64,000 bases of DNA from positions 1 through 64,000 of the forward strand of contig CAZOER010000003.1 in the NCBI GenBank assembly GCA_964578905.1, in the 5' to 3' direction. Below the pieces are notes generated by a model. The model searched no databases and had not been told where the DNA came from. It worked only from the letters and a program-made list of their open reading frames with translations. This document shows positions 32,913 through 40,025 of this stretch, one piece after another. Within the stretch, counting starts at the first letter, position 1, and every line of letters starts with the position of its first letter. Source of the DNA: CAZVBV01 sp964578905. Lineage in GTDB: Bacteria > Patescibacteriota > Gracilibacteria > UBA4473. Position numbers and translations under genes: made by a program.

Positions 32913-34308
32913 ATTTCACGTGCCACGTCTGTCCCTCAGAACCATCGCGCACCTCAACATTAAACTTCTCCAAGAGTTCATCACGAATCTGGTCTGACTT
33001 TGCCCATTCTTTCTCTTCACGGGCCGTTTGTCGTGCTTGTACAAGTGTTTCAATCTCAGTCGTTTTTTCTCCGGAAATTTTCTCCTGTTCCAAACCTACC
33101 GCAAAGACGGGTTCAAAATCGTTTTCAAGAAAGTAACGAACCTCGGGTCCGGACCCGACTTCAATAATCTCGTGCACAACTGCGAGTGCGCTCGGGACAT
33201 TGAGATCATCAAATAACATTCGTTTGTAATCGAGTGTTTTATCGAAGATAGCGCCTTCTGTCGCTTGTTTTGATTCAGATGATGCAGAATAAGCCTCTCT
33301 GATTTTTTGAATATTTTTCCGAGATTCTTCGAGCCTGTCTTCGGAGAAACTAAACTCAGTTTTATAGTGTGATTTGAGCAGTGTAAACCTGATCTCTTCA
33401 CCCTTCCATCCCTTCTCCAATAAATCCCGAATCGTGTAGAAATTCCCTGCAGATTTAGACATCTTCTTGCCGTCCACCAAAAGGTGCTTCACATGAAGCC
33501 AGTAGTTCACGGATTTTTTTCCGCCATTGGAACATTCATTCTGTGCAATTTCACATTCGTGATGTGGAAAAATATTATCTTCTCCTCCGGTGTGAATATC
33601 GAACTGGTCGCCAAGAATCTTTCGACTCATGGCAGAACACTCAATGTGCCATCCAGGGAAACCCTTTCCCCAAGGACTGTCCCACTGCATGAGGTGGTTT
33701 TCATCAGCCTTTTTCCAGAGAGCAAAATCAAGAGGATTTTCTTTTTCACTGTTTACTTCGATACGCGCTCCTGCCTGCAAATCTTCGATTTTATTTTTTG
33801 ATAACTGTCCGTATTTCTCGTACTTGGTTGTTCGGAAATACACAGAACCATTTACTTCGTATGCGTATCCTTCATCAACTAACTTTTGCGCGAGATCAAT
33901 TTGCTCTTGAATGAAATCGGTTGCCCGTGGATAAAAATTCGTTGGCTCCATACGCAGGACATCCGCGTCCTCTAAGAACGCTTCTTCATATCGTTTCGCT
34001 ATCGCAAACGGATCAATTTTTTCCGCCTTCGCTTTCTTTGTAATCTTATCTTCTCCCTGATTGTCGACAGAACCATCATTCGTCAGATGTCCGACATCAG
34101 TAATGTTCATCACCTTCATAACATCGTAGCCCGCATATTTAAATACTCTCGTCAGCAAATCAGAAAAGAGGAAAGACCTGAAGTTTCCAATGTGTGCGTA
34201 GTCATAGACCGTTGGTCCACAGCAGTACATTTTCACTTTTCCATCTTCAAGTGGTTCGAATTTTTCCTTCTGTCCCGTTAACGTATTGTGCAAAAAAATA
34301 TCCGTCAT
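32911..34308 (-). CDS. cysS: Cysteinyl-tRNA synthetase
   Basis: Charges tRNA-Cys. The protein has 465 residues from ATG 34308 (MTDIFLHNTLTGQKEKFEPL). The class I signatures are YDYAHIGNFRSF (HIGH type, about residue 40) and KKMSKSAGN (about 282-286). Zinc ligands are visible in MYCCGPTVYD and in the GWHIECSAMS and HHECEIAQNE segments. The C-terminal helical domain is normal. The gene has its own promoter 8-36 bases upstream although it also follows folE closely. A perfect 16-bp palindrome at 33143-33158 encodes Val-Gly-Ser-Gly-Pro within the C-terminal domain. Confidence 0.96.
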   Translation of the reverse strand: MTDIFLHNTLTGQKEKFEPLEDGKVKMYCCGPTVYDYAHIGNFRSFLFSDLLTRVFKYAGYDVMKVMNITDVGHLTNDGSVDNQGEDKITKKAKAEKIDPFAIAKRYEEAFLEDADVLRMEPTNFYPRATDFIQEQIDLAQKLVDEGYAYEVNGSVYFRTTKYEKYGQLSKNKIEDLQAGARIEVNSEKENPLDFALWKKADENHLMQWDSPWGKGFPGWHIECSAMSRKILGDQFDIHTGGEDNIFPHHECEIAQNECSNGGKKSVNYWLHVKHLLVDGKKMSKSAGNFYTIRDLLEKGWKGEEIRFTLLKSHYKTEFSFSEDRLEESRKNIQKIREAYSASSESKQATEGAIFDKTLDYKRMLFDDLNVPSALAVVHEIIEVGSGPEVRYFLENDFEPVFAVGLEQEKISGEKTTEIETLVQARQTAREEKEWAKSDQIRDELLEKFNVEVRDGSEGQTWHVK

Positions 34309-34315
34309 CAAGCGG

Positions 34316-34344
34316 ATAATAATGCGATTGGACGTTTCAGACAA
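34316..34344 (-). promoter_or_regulatory. sigma70-like promoter of cysS
   Basis: On the minus strand TTGTCT, a 17-base spacer and TATTAT. The -10 box ends seven bases before the ATG 34308, predicting a leaderless cysS mRNA. It also supports ATG 34308 over the longer reading from 34344, which would start inside the -35 box. Confidence 0.6.
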
Positions 34345-34350
34345 CCTGAA

Positions 34351-34899
34351 TTACCCCGTTTTGATCTGATTAAAGAAGTCAGATTTGAGACTTGGGTCGG
34401 TTTTGAATTCTCCTCGGAAACACGTCGTGATGGTTTGTGCGTCAGCTTTCTTTGCTCCTCGTCCACACATACACAAATGCTTTCCGTCCAGTTGCACAGC
34501 CACACCTTTTGGTTTTAATTCTTCAAACAAAGTGTTGGCAACCTGCATCGTGAGTCGTTCTTGATTTTGTAATCGTTTTGCAAAAATATCCAAAATTCGA
34601 GGAATCTTCGACAATCCTGTGATTCGTTTATCGGGAATGTAGGCGATGTGTGCTTTTCCAAAAAATGGAATCATGTGGTGTTCGCACATAGAAAAATATT
34701 CAATGTCTTTCACCAAAATCATCTCCTCGTATCCATTCGCATCAAACGTCTTGAGCTCCTTTGTAGCATCTTGATCGTATCCAGAAAAATATTCTTTGTG
34801 AGCCTTTGCAATACGTTTCGGTGTTTCCACCAAATCAGGACGATTGGGATCTTCTCCAATGTTTTTCAGAATTTCTACAATTGCGTCTTCGGTTTTCAT
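34351..34899 (-). CDS. folE: GTP cyclohydrolase I
   Basis: First step of folate synthesis, GTP to dihydroneopterin triphosphate. The protein has 182 residues. It shows ILKNIGEDPNRPDLVETPKRIAKAH, the zinc-binding CEHHMIPFFGKAHIAYIP, LSKIPRILDIFAKRLQNQERLT and the second zinc Cys in HLCMCGRGAKKADAQT. The R-G segment before the C-terminus is normal. Its start overlaps folK by four bases (ATGA). The order purB - eamA - folK - folE - cysS runs down the minus strand. Confidence 0.96.
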   Translation of the reverse strand: MKTEDAIVEILKNIGEDPNRPDLVETPKRIAKAHKEYFSGYDQDATKELKTFDANGYEEMILVKDIEYFSMCEHHMIPFFGKAHIAYIPDKRITGLSKIPRILDIFAKRLQNQERLTMQVANTLFEELKPKGVAVQLDGKHLCMCGRGAKKADAQTITTCFRGEFKTDPSLKSDFFNQIKTG

Positions 34900-35342
34900 T
34901 CGTGATCAAATAAGTTTCTTAGTGCGCCTAATGTAGGGATTTCAAAATTTTCGTCAACGAGTTCACTCAGTGGCTCAAGGACAAATGGTCGATTGGCAAT
35001 GCCCGGATGGGGGATTATTAAATCTTCAGTTTTTAAAACCTCATCATTGAAAATCAAAATATCGAGATCCAATGTTCGATCAGACCATCGTTTTTCTCGT
35101 ACGCGTTCGTGTTCGTTTTCTACGGCCTGCAACACCTTCAAGAACATCTCCGGCGCGAGATCAGTCTCAATCTGCCACACAGCATTCGAAAATTCATTCT
35201 TCGCAACACCACCATACGGGGGGTTTTTGAGAATGTTTGATTTTCCAACTACATGAATCTTTTTCTCTTTCAGAGACACCTCAGCACTGCGAAATATTTT
35301 TTCCGCATCTCCGATAGAGGAGCCGAGTCCGATAAAAATCAT
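34896..35342 (-). CDS. folK: 2-amino-4-hydroxy-6-hydroxymethyldihydropteridine pyrophosphokinase
   Basis: Pyrophosphorylates 6-hydroxymethyl-dihydropterin in folate synthesis. The 148 residues start MIFIGLGSSIGDAEKIFRSA, the ordinary start of FolK. NPPYGGVAKNEFSNAV corresponds to the pterin loop (usually p-x-G-x(2)-Q-x-dFlN). REKRWSDRTLDLDILIF contains the ATP- and metal-binding R-W-x-x-R-x-x-D-x-D. HPGIANRPFVLEPLSEL closes the signature. The start overlaps the stop of the EamA-like gene by four bases and its own stop overlaps folE by four. Confidence 0.95.
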   Translation of the reverse strand: MIFIGLGSSIGDAEKIFRSAEVSLKEKKIHVVGKSNILKNPPYGGVAKNEFSNAVWQIETDLAPEMFLKVLQAVENEHERVREKRWSDRTLDLDILIFNDEVLKTEDLIIPHPGIANRPFVLEPLSELVDENFEIPTLGALRNLFDHE

Positions 35343-35755
35343 TTTTGAAAAAAGAGAACCAGTCCGATACCCATCGCAGCGAGGACGATACCTAGTATTT
35401 GTAACCAATGAAGATGTTCTTTAAAAAAGAAAATAGAGGCAAGCGTTGCGAGGATAATTGATATTTCAATAATGACCGACACCGGACCAATCTTTCCACC
35501 AGCATTGAGTGACAGAATAAGTGATAGAGTAGTTATGAGCGCGAAAGATAATAAAATTCCGAGTGGAATTGCAGCGGGGTCAAACCAAGTTTTATGAAAT
35601 ATTTTTGAACCAACGAGTCCAATTATAATTCCAGCAATTCCTGAAATTACGAGAGGGGAGAATGGGTTTTGTGAAGGAAAAAGCTTCGGTCCTATGTACC
35701 AAAGGGTAGATCCAAACATGGCAACAAAAGCCCAAAGTATCCACATTTTATTCAA
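35339..35755 (-). CDS. EamA/DMT-type small transporter-like membrane protein
   Basis: The protein has 138 residues with five hydrophobic helices, equal to one EamA half. The C-terminal part (GKIGPVSVIIEISIILATLASIFFFKEHLHWLQILGIVLAAMGIGLVLF) is the typical last EamA hairpin, seen here as the motif FFKEHLHWLQILGIVLAAMG. It would act as a dimer, as small multidrug-resistance or EamA-domain proteins do. The substrate is unknown. It is embedded between purB (8-base overlap) and folK (4-base overlap), so it is co-translated with purine/folate genes and might export or import a related metabolite (inference). Confidence 0.82.
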   Translation of the reverse strand: MNKMWILWAFVAMFGSTLWYIGPKLFPSQNPFSPLVISGIAGIIIGLVGSKIFHKTWFDPAAIPLGILLSFALITTLSLILSLNAGGKIGPVSVIIEISIILATLASIFFFKEHLHWLQILGIVLAAMGIGLVLFFQK

Positions 35756-37067
35756 AAAAAGTATCGACCAATTTTTCCGCCAATCCTGTGTAGGTTTCTG
35801 GTGTGAGTTTCTTCAATCGTTTCTTTTCTTTGTCGGGTAATTTTGTCTGATCGATAAATTTCCGTACTTCATCAAGGGAGAGTTTCTTTCCTCGAGAAAA
35901 CTTCTTCAACTCATCGTACGCATCTGCATTTCCGTGGGCCCGCATAACTGTTTGTACGGCTTCGGTGAGGACTTCCGGTGCATTATTCAAATCCGCTTTG
36001 AGCACGTCTTCTTTGAGTTCTAATTTCCCTAATCCCTTCAAAAGTGATTTCAATCCAAGAAGAAAGTGTCCAAAGACCAATCCGAAGTTTCTTTGCAATG
36101 TTGAGTCGGTGAGATCTCGTTGCCATCGAGAGATTGGCAATTCATCCGCCAATGTTCTGGCAATCCCTCGAGACATCTTGAAGTTTCCTTCCGCGTTTTC
36201 GAAATCAATCGGGTTTACTTTGTGTGGCATCGTTGATGAGCCGACTTCGCCCTTTACCACCTTTTGTCCGAAGTATCCGAGCGATACATACCCCCAAATA
36301 TCTCGACAGAGATCAATGAGAATGCTTTCGGTCAGTGTTACCTCATTCAGCAATGCAACCTGTCCATCGTGTGATTCAATCTGTGTGGTGAGGGGATTCC
36401 ATGAACATCCGAGTTTCTCTTCCACAAATTCTTGAGAGAACTTAATCCAATCTACTTTCGGGAATGCTGCCACGTGAGCAGCGTAGGTTCCAGTCGCTCC
36501 ATTGAATTTCGCAAATACGGGCATCTGTGCCAATGTTTGAAAACTCTGTGTGAGTCCAAAGAGAAATACACTCATTTCTTTTCCCATGGTTGACGGCGTT
36601 GCTGTCTGTCCGTGTGTTCGGCAGAGCATCGGAGTTCCTTTCCATTCTCTTGTTTTTCCGTACAAATCGTCGAGAATGAGTCCCACTGTGTCGAGAACAA
36701 CAGACATCCCTTCCTGCATCATGAGCGCGTAGGCAGTATTATTGATGTCTTCCGATGTGCATGCGAAATGCAACCACGGCCAGTGTTTTTTGTCCGTGTG
36801 TTTTCGCAAAAACATTTCCACAGCTTTTACATCGTGGTTTGTTTTTTTCTCAATGTCTTTAATCGCTTTAAATTCTTTGGCTCCAAAGTTGTCTCCGAGC
36901 TTTCGAAGTTTTGCCGGCACCTTTGGCGCAATTCCTTTCTCTGCCAAAAAGTACAACCATTCAATTTCAACCCTTGTTCTATTTCGTGCGAGTCCGAATT
37001 CTGAAAAAATCGGTTCGAGTTCTTTTACCTTTTCTGCGTACCGGTCGTCGAGGGGAGAGAGTGCCAT
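35748..37067 (-). CDS. purB: Adenylosuccinate lyase
   Basis: Cleaves adenylosuccinate (and SAICAR) in purine synthesis. The protein has 439 residues from ATG 37067 (MALSPLDDRYAEKVKELEPI), the start typical of the E. coli-like PurB subgroup. It shows HFACTSEDINNTAYALM, LCRTHGQTATPSTMGKEM, FNGATGTYAAH and the superfamily signature GEVGSSTMPHKVNPIDFENAEGN with the flexible active-site loop. It is the first gene of the tightly overlapped run to folE. It starts 58 bases after holB. Confidence 0.95.
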   Translation of the reverse strand: MALSPLDDRYAEKVKELEPIFSEFGLARNRTRVEIEWLYFLAEKGIAPKVPAKLRKLGDNFGAKEFKAIKDIEKKTNHDVKAVEMFLRKHTDKKHWPWLHFACTSEDINNTAYALMMQEGMSVVLDTVGLILDDLYGKTREWKGTPMLCRTHGQTATPSTMGKEMSVFLFGLTQSFQTLAQMPVFAKFNGATGTYAAHVAAFPKVDWIKFSQEFVEEKLGCSWNPLTTQIESHDGQVALLNEVTLTESILIDLCRDIWGYVSLGYFGQKVVKGEVGSSTMPHKVNPIDFENAEGNFKMSRGIARTLADELPISRWQRDLTDSTLQRNFGLVFGHFLLGLKSLLKGLGKLELKEDVLKADLNNAPEVLTEAVQTVMRAHGNADAYDELKKFSRGKKLSLDEVRKFIDQTKLPDKEKKRLKKLTPETYTGLAEKLVDTFFE

Positions 37068-37125
37068 GTTTAATAAGAATGAAAGCACGTTCAATATACT
37101 CGAAAAAACAGGAATCTTCAATTAA

Positions 37126-37887
37126 TTACTTGGTAATCTTTACCGCCAATCGCTCCAGTGTGAGTCGAGTATTCTGGTTTTTGGAAATGGCTTGATGGGT
37201 TTCAAAAAGGATCGGGAGGAACTTTCTGTATTGTTCAAAAAATCGAGCATGCTGAATGCAATTTTCTAGAAATTCAAAGAATACGGTTCGATCTATTTTT
37301 TTGTTTTTATTATCTTTCGATTCTTTATCGAGTGCATCGATAGTTTGGAATTTTCCAATAAGATTTTTGCTGTTGAAAAAAGACTGAATCTCTTCTGAAA
37401 TTTCGAAATCACCATTTTCTTTCGGCAGTCGAATGACTGTCATACGAGAGATAATCGTATCGAGAAGTTGATGATGATTCTTTGTGGTAAAAAGAAAAAC
37501 AGCACTTGTCGGTGGTTCTTCAATTAGCTTCAAAAGCGCATGAGGCGCATCTCGTGACACTCGTTCAAAGTTCTCCAAAATAATGATGCGATATTTTCCT
37601 TCATTCGGTTTTTGGTGTGCCCAACGAATCATGCCTCGCACATTTTCGTATTCTCCTTGATCATCTTTTTTGGCAGCGTCAGACCAATCAATTTTAAAAC
37701 TCTTTCCTTTATCCTTAAATACCATCGTGTCGAGATGAATGCCTTTTTCGATTTTCTCACGACTGGCCCCCTGCAATTGACTGGCAGTTTCCAGCGCAAT
37801 ATCAAGCGCTTCGCCTCCACCAGAAAGGAGAACCCGTTGAGGGAACACTTCGGATTGGATCCATTTATCAATTTGTTGGGGGATCAT
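37126..37887 (-). CDS. holB: DNA polymerase III delta'-like clamp-loader subunit
   Basis: The protein has 253 residues from ATG 37887 (MIPQQIDKWIQSEVFPQRVLL). It is the AAA+-like fold of delta': IRWAHQKPNEGKYRIIILENFERVSRDAPHALLKLIEEPP is the family signature (usually A-x(2)-NaLLK-xlEePP). TSAVFLFTTKNHHQLLDTIISR with the sensor-1-like T and SR follows. The expected P-loop is replaced by LLSGGGEALDIALE, so it is a non-ATPase subunit. The usual zinc-binding cysteines are absent. The C-terminal helical domain is short. TACACT lies ten bases before the ATG as a possible -10 box. Confidence 0.85.
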   Translation of the reverse strand: MIPQQIDKWIQSEVFPQRVLLSGGGEALDIALETASQLQGASREKIEKGIHLDTMVFKDKGKSFKIDWSDAAKKDDQGEYENVRGMIRWAHQKPNEGKYRIIILENFERVSRDAPHALLKLIEEPPTSAVFLFTTKNHHQLLDTIISRMTVIRLPKENGDFEISEEIQSFFNSKNLIGKFQTIDALDKESKDNKNKKIDRTVFFEFLENCIQHARFFEQYRKFLPILFETHQAISKNQNTRLTLERLAVKITK

Positions 37888-37946
37888 AGCAGGGAATAGT
37901 GTAACTTTTTTCGTAACAAGAGAAAGAGAGAGAGAACTCTTCCTTT

Positions 37947-38057
37947 TTGTCATTCCGAACTTGTTTCGGAATCAAACCTTTAATTTCTGCACTCGCTTCG
38001 CTTTAAACAAGTGATAACTTCGGGACACTTGACCCTGAAATAAATTCAGGGTGACAA
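37947..38057. repeat. MITE-like dispersed inverted-repeat element
   Basis: The left end TTGTCATTCCGAACTTG...CGGAATC and right end GACCCTGAAATAAATTCAGGGTGACAAA are inverted relatives of the ends at 10330-10406. The middle contains CACTCGCTTCGCTTTAAACAAGTG, a further imperfect palindrome. It lies upstream of holB and downstream of the 32-residue gene, both on the minus strand. Confidence 0.6.
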
Positions 38058-38067
38058 AGGAAGGCTA

Positions 38068-38166
38068 TTATGAAAACGCTCCTTGTGGAGTAAGTGCCGC
38101 CCACGCCACCACCAATCCTACGATGGCAGCGAAGGCAACGACAATTTTTAAAATTAATCCTTTCAT
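38068..38166 (-). CDS. 32-residue single-helix membrane peptide coupled to the DUF4349 gene
   Basis: Its ATG shares the A of the stop codon of the DUF4349 gene (TAATG), an arrangement that favours translational re-initiation. The product MKGLILKIVVAFAAIVGLVV continues with AWAALTPQGAFS: one basic residue pair then a single hydrophobic helix. The small size leaves doubt, but the coupling and membrane character argue for a real partner of the membrane protein before it. Confidence 0.45.
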   Translation of the reverse strand: MKGLILKIVVAFAAIVGLVVAWAALTPQGAFS

Positions 38167-39113
38167 TATTTTTTCTTCTTTGTGACTTTCTTTTTATCAA
38201 CAAATTTTACTTTCAAAATCCAAAGAACGATCAGTGCTGGCACCCAAAGTGGGATGTAAGCAATAACTTTGATGATTTTGTCAGCGATTCCGTGTGCACT
38301 TCCGATCAAGTCATTGATCGCCACTCTCCATGATTTTGTGAATGTCCAGTGTGGGTCAGACACGTCTCCGATTTGCGTTTCTGGCATCAGAGAAAGGTTG
38401 AGTGTTGAGTGACTTACGTTTACGTCTCGTCGTTTTTGCGTTCGTTCGAGATTCTCAATTTGCATTTGTACGCTTGAAAGTTCGCGATCAACTTTGAGAA
38501 CATCTCCGAGGTCTTTTGTTTCTCGATCCATCAATTCTCGAAGTCGAGTTCGTCGAGCTTTTAGGTTCTCCAATTGATTTTCAGTATCTGTATATGAGGC
38601 TGTGATATCGTTTGTAGAAATGTTTTCAGATTTCTTCACACCCAGAAATGCGAGGGCTTCCATAGCGGTATCTAAATTGTCAGAAGGAATTCGTACCGTG
38701 AAGTTGTACGACAAAACTCCTGGTCGCACTTCCCATGAATTCATGTTTGTGATTTCTCCGTCCAGTTCCGCGATTTGAGCTTCGGCTTCCATCCGTGCTT
38801 TTTCTGTGTCGGCAACTTCGACAGATAAACTTCCGTTTTTAATAATTTTTCGATCTTCTGCGTTCGGAATGTATCCGTTATTACTTTCTGCGAAATATCC
38901 ACCACCACCTCGACCGGCCATCATCATTTTTGGTGCGCGAGCCATGTCCATATCCATCATCATGCTTTCTTCCATTACGGCTCCACCATATGAGGAGAAA
39001 GGAGTTACAACATTATTATTTCCAAAAAGCCACCATCCAGCGCAAAGAACGACGATGATAACGAGGAAATGTTTGAGAACGAATTCGTTCAAAGACGACC
39101 ATGAGATTTTCAT
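38166..39113 (-). CDS. DUF4349 domain membrane protein
   Basis: The protein has 315 residues from ATG 39113 (MKISWSSLNEFVLKHF). An N-terminal hydrophobic helix (FLVIIVVLCAGWWLFG) is followed by a Met-rich linker (EESMMMDMDMA...KMMMAGRGGGG). The DUF4349 domain runs from about residue 85 to 300: KIIKNGSLSVEVADTEKA, INNMNSWEV-like strand, FTVRIPSDNLDTAMEAL, a central coiled coil (TENQLENLKARRTRLRELMD) and VSHSTLNLSLMPE. A second membrane helix (VIAYIPLWVPALIVLWIL) and a Lys tail close the protein. DUF4349 proteins are surface-exposed membrane proteins of unknown role. The initial region before ATG 39113 in this frame was judged non-coding. Confidence 0.87.
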   Translation of the reverse strand: MKISWSSLNEFVLKHFLVIIVVLCAGWWLFGNNNVVTPFSSYGGAVMEESMMMDMDMARAPKMMMAGRGGGGYFAESNNGYIPNAEDRKIIKNGSLSVEVADTEKARMEAEAQIAELDGEITNMNSWEVRPGVLSYNFTVRIPSDNLDTAMEALAFLGVKKSENISTNDITASYTDTENQLENLKARRTRLRELMDRETKDLGDVLKVDRELSSVQMQIENLERTQKRRDVNVSHSTLNLSLMPETQIGDVSDPHWTFTKSWRVAINDLIGSAHGIADKIIKVIAYIPLWVPALIVLWILKVKFVDKKKVTKKKK

Positions 39114-39185
39114 TTTTTGAGGGTTAAAAAATCGCTCCAAAGGTACGCTTTAGGGAGGATTCGTCAAGTTTTACTATCCTTCTTC

Positions 39186-39310
39186 GTCACCCCAGAATTC
39201 TGCAAGAATATCTGGGGCCCAGCCATTAAAATACTCATTTCTAAAATTTAAAATAAACTTGTTTTTTATGGCTAGATCCCGGATATCCCTCCGGGATTCC
39301 GGGATGACAA
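39186..39310. repeat. Imperfect inverted-repeat element
   Basis: The ends CGTCACCCCAGAATTCTG and ATTCCGGGATGACAA are inverted relatives of the other dispersed elements. An inner pair AGCCATTAAAA / TTTTTATGGCT lies 50 bases apart. It fills the 202-base gap between the DUF4349 and aroD genes. Confidence 0.5.
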
Positions 39311-39315
39311 TGGGG

Positions 39316-39933
39316 TTAGATTTCGTCAAGGTTTTTTTGGCTTGGATCAGTCGTGCTATTCTTATTCAAAGCTACGAAACGCCCCCATGATTTTTTCATT
39401 TCCAGAATCCGATCGCGCCCCTCTCGTCCCAAACTTCCCATGGTGGTAAAAATGGCACTTTGATTGCTCGGAAAATTTCTCACAAAGTCTAAAAAGAGTT
39501 CCAACGAAATAGGATCATTGATCGTGACGGAGAATTTACAGATTGCGGGAGAAAGGAAATACATTTTAACCACAATATCATCAAGCTTGTTCGGCATCTT
39601 CTCGAAGTTGTGATAGCTGAGAAGTAATTTATCACTCGGGATTTGATGAATCATTGCCTCACCATTCCTCGTAATATCCAAATCCACAAGATCTCCTCCA
39701 GATTTCAAAAACTTCTGTAGAATCTCAATCTTATCTTCTGCCGTTCCTACAAAATTCCCACGTTCTTCTGGTGTCTTACAACATCCGATGAGTTTGTGAG
39801 ATTTTATTCGTGGCACATCGCCTTCGAATTTATCCAGCCACACCTCAACCCAGTGCGCACGATCACCGATTTTCTCCACCAGTTGGAGGAGGTCATTAGC
39901 GTTACGAGGGCGGACGGGGATGATGGTCTTCAT
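39316..39933 (-). CDS. aroD: Type I 3-dehydroquinate dehydratase-like protein
   Basis: Third step of the shikimate pathway, by Schiff-base chemistry. The protein has 205 residues from ATG 39933 (MKTIIPVRPRNANDLLQLVE). WVEVWLDKFEG is the first conserved strand, VDLDITRNGE the second, LLLSYHNFEKMP holds the catalytic His and CKFSVTIND the Schiff-base Lys. TTMGSLGREGRDRI corresponds to the usual M-G-x(3)-SR segment. The distance between motifs is close to normal. No other shikimate gene is in the window, so the substrate could differ. Confidence 0.8.
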   Translation of the reverse strand: MKTIIPVRPRNANDLLQLVEKIGDRAHWVEVWLDKFEGDVPRIKSHKLIGCCKTPEERGNFVGTAEDKIEILQKFLKSGGDLVDLDITRNGEAMIHQIPSDKLLLSYHNFEKMPNKLDDIVVKMYFLSPAICKFSVTINDPISLELFLDFVRNFPSNQSAIFTTMGSLGREGRDRILEMKKSWGRFVALNKNSTTDPSQKNLDEI

Positions 39934-40025
39934 TTCGCTTTGCATCAAAGCACATTTTTTATCACAATGCGAGCAAATGTCCCACCTCCAGATTCTCTGC
40001 GGAAAAATGGGAAAAGTTAAAAAAC

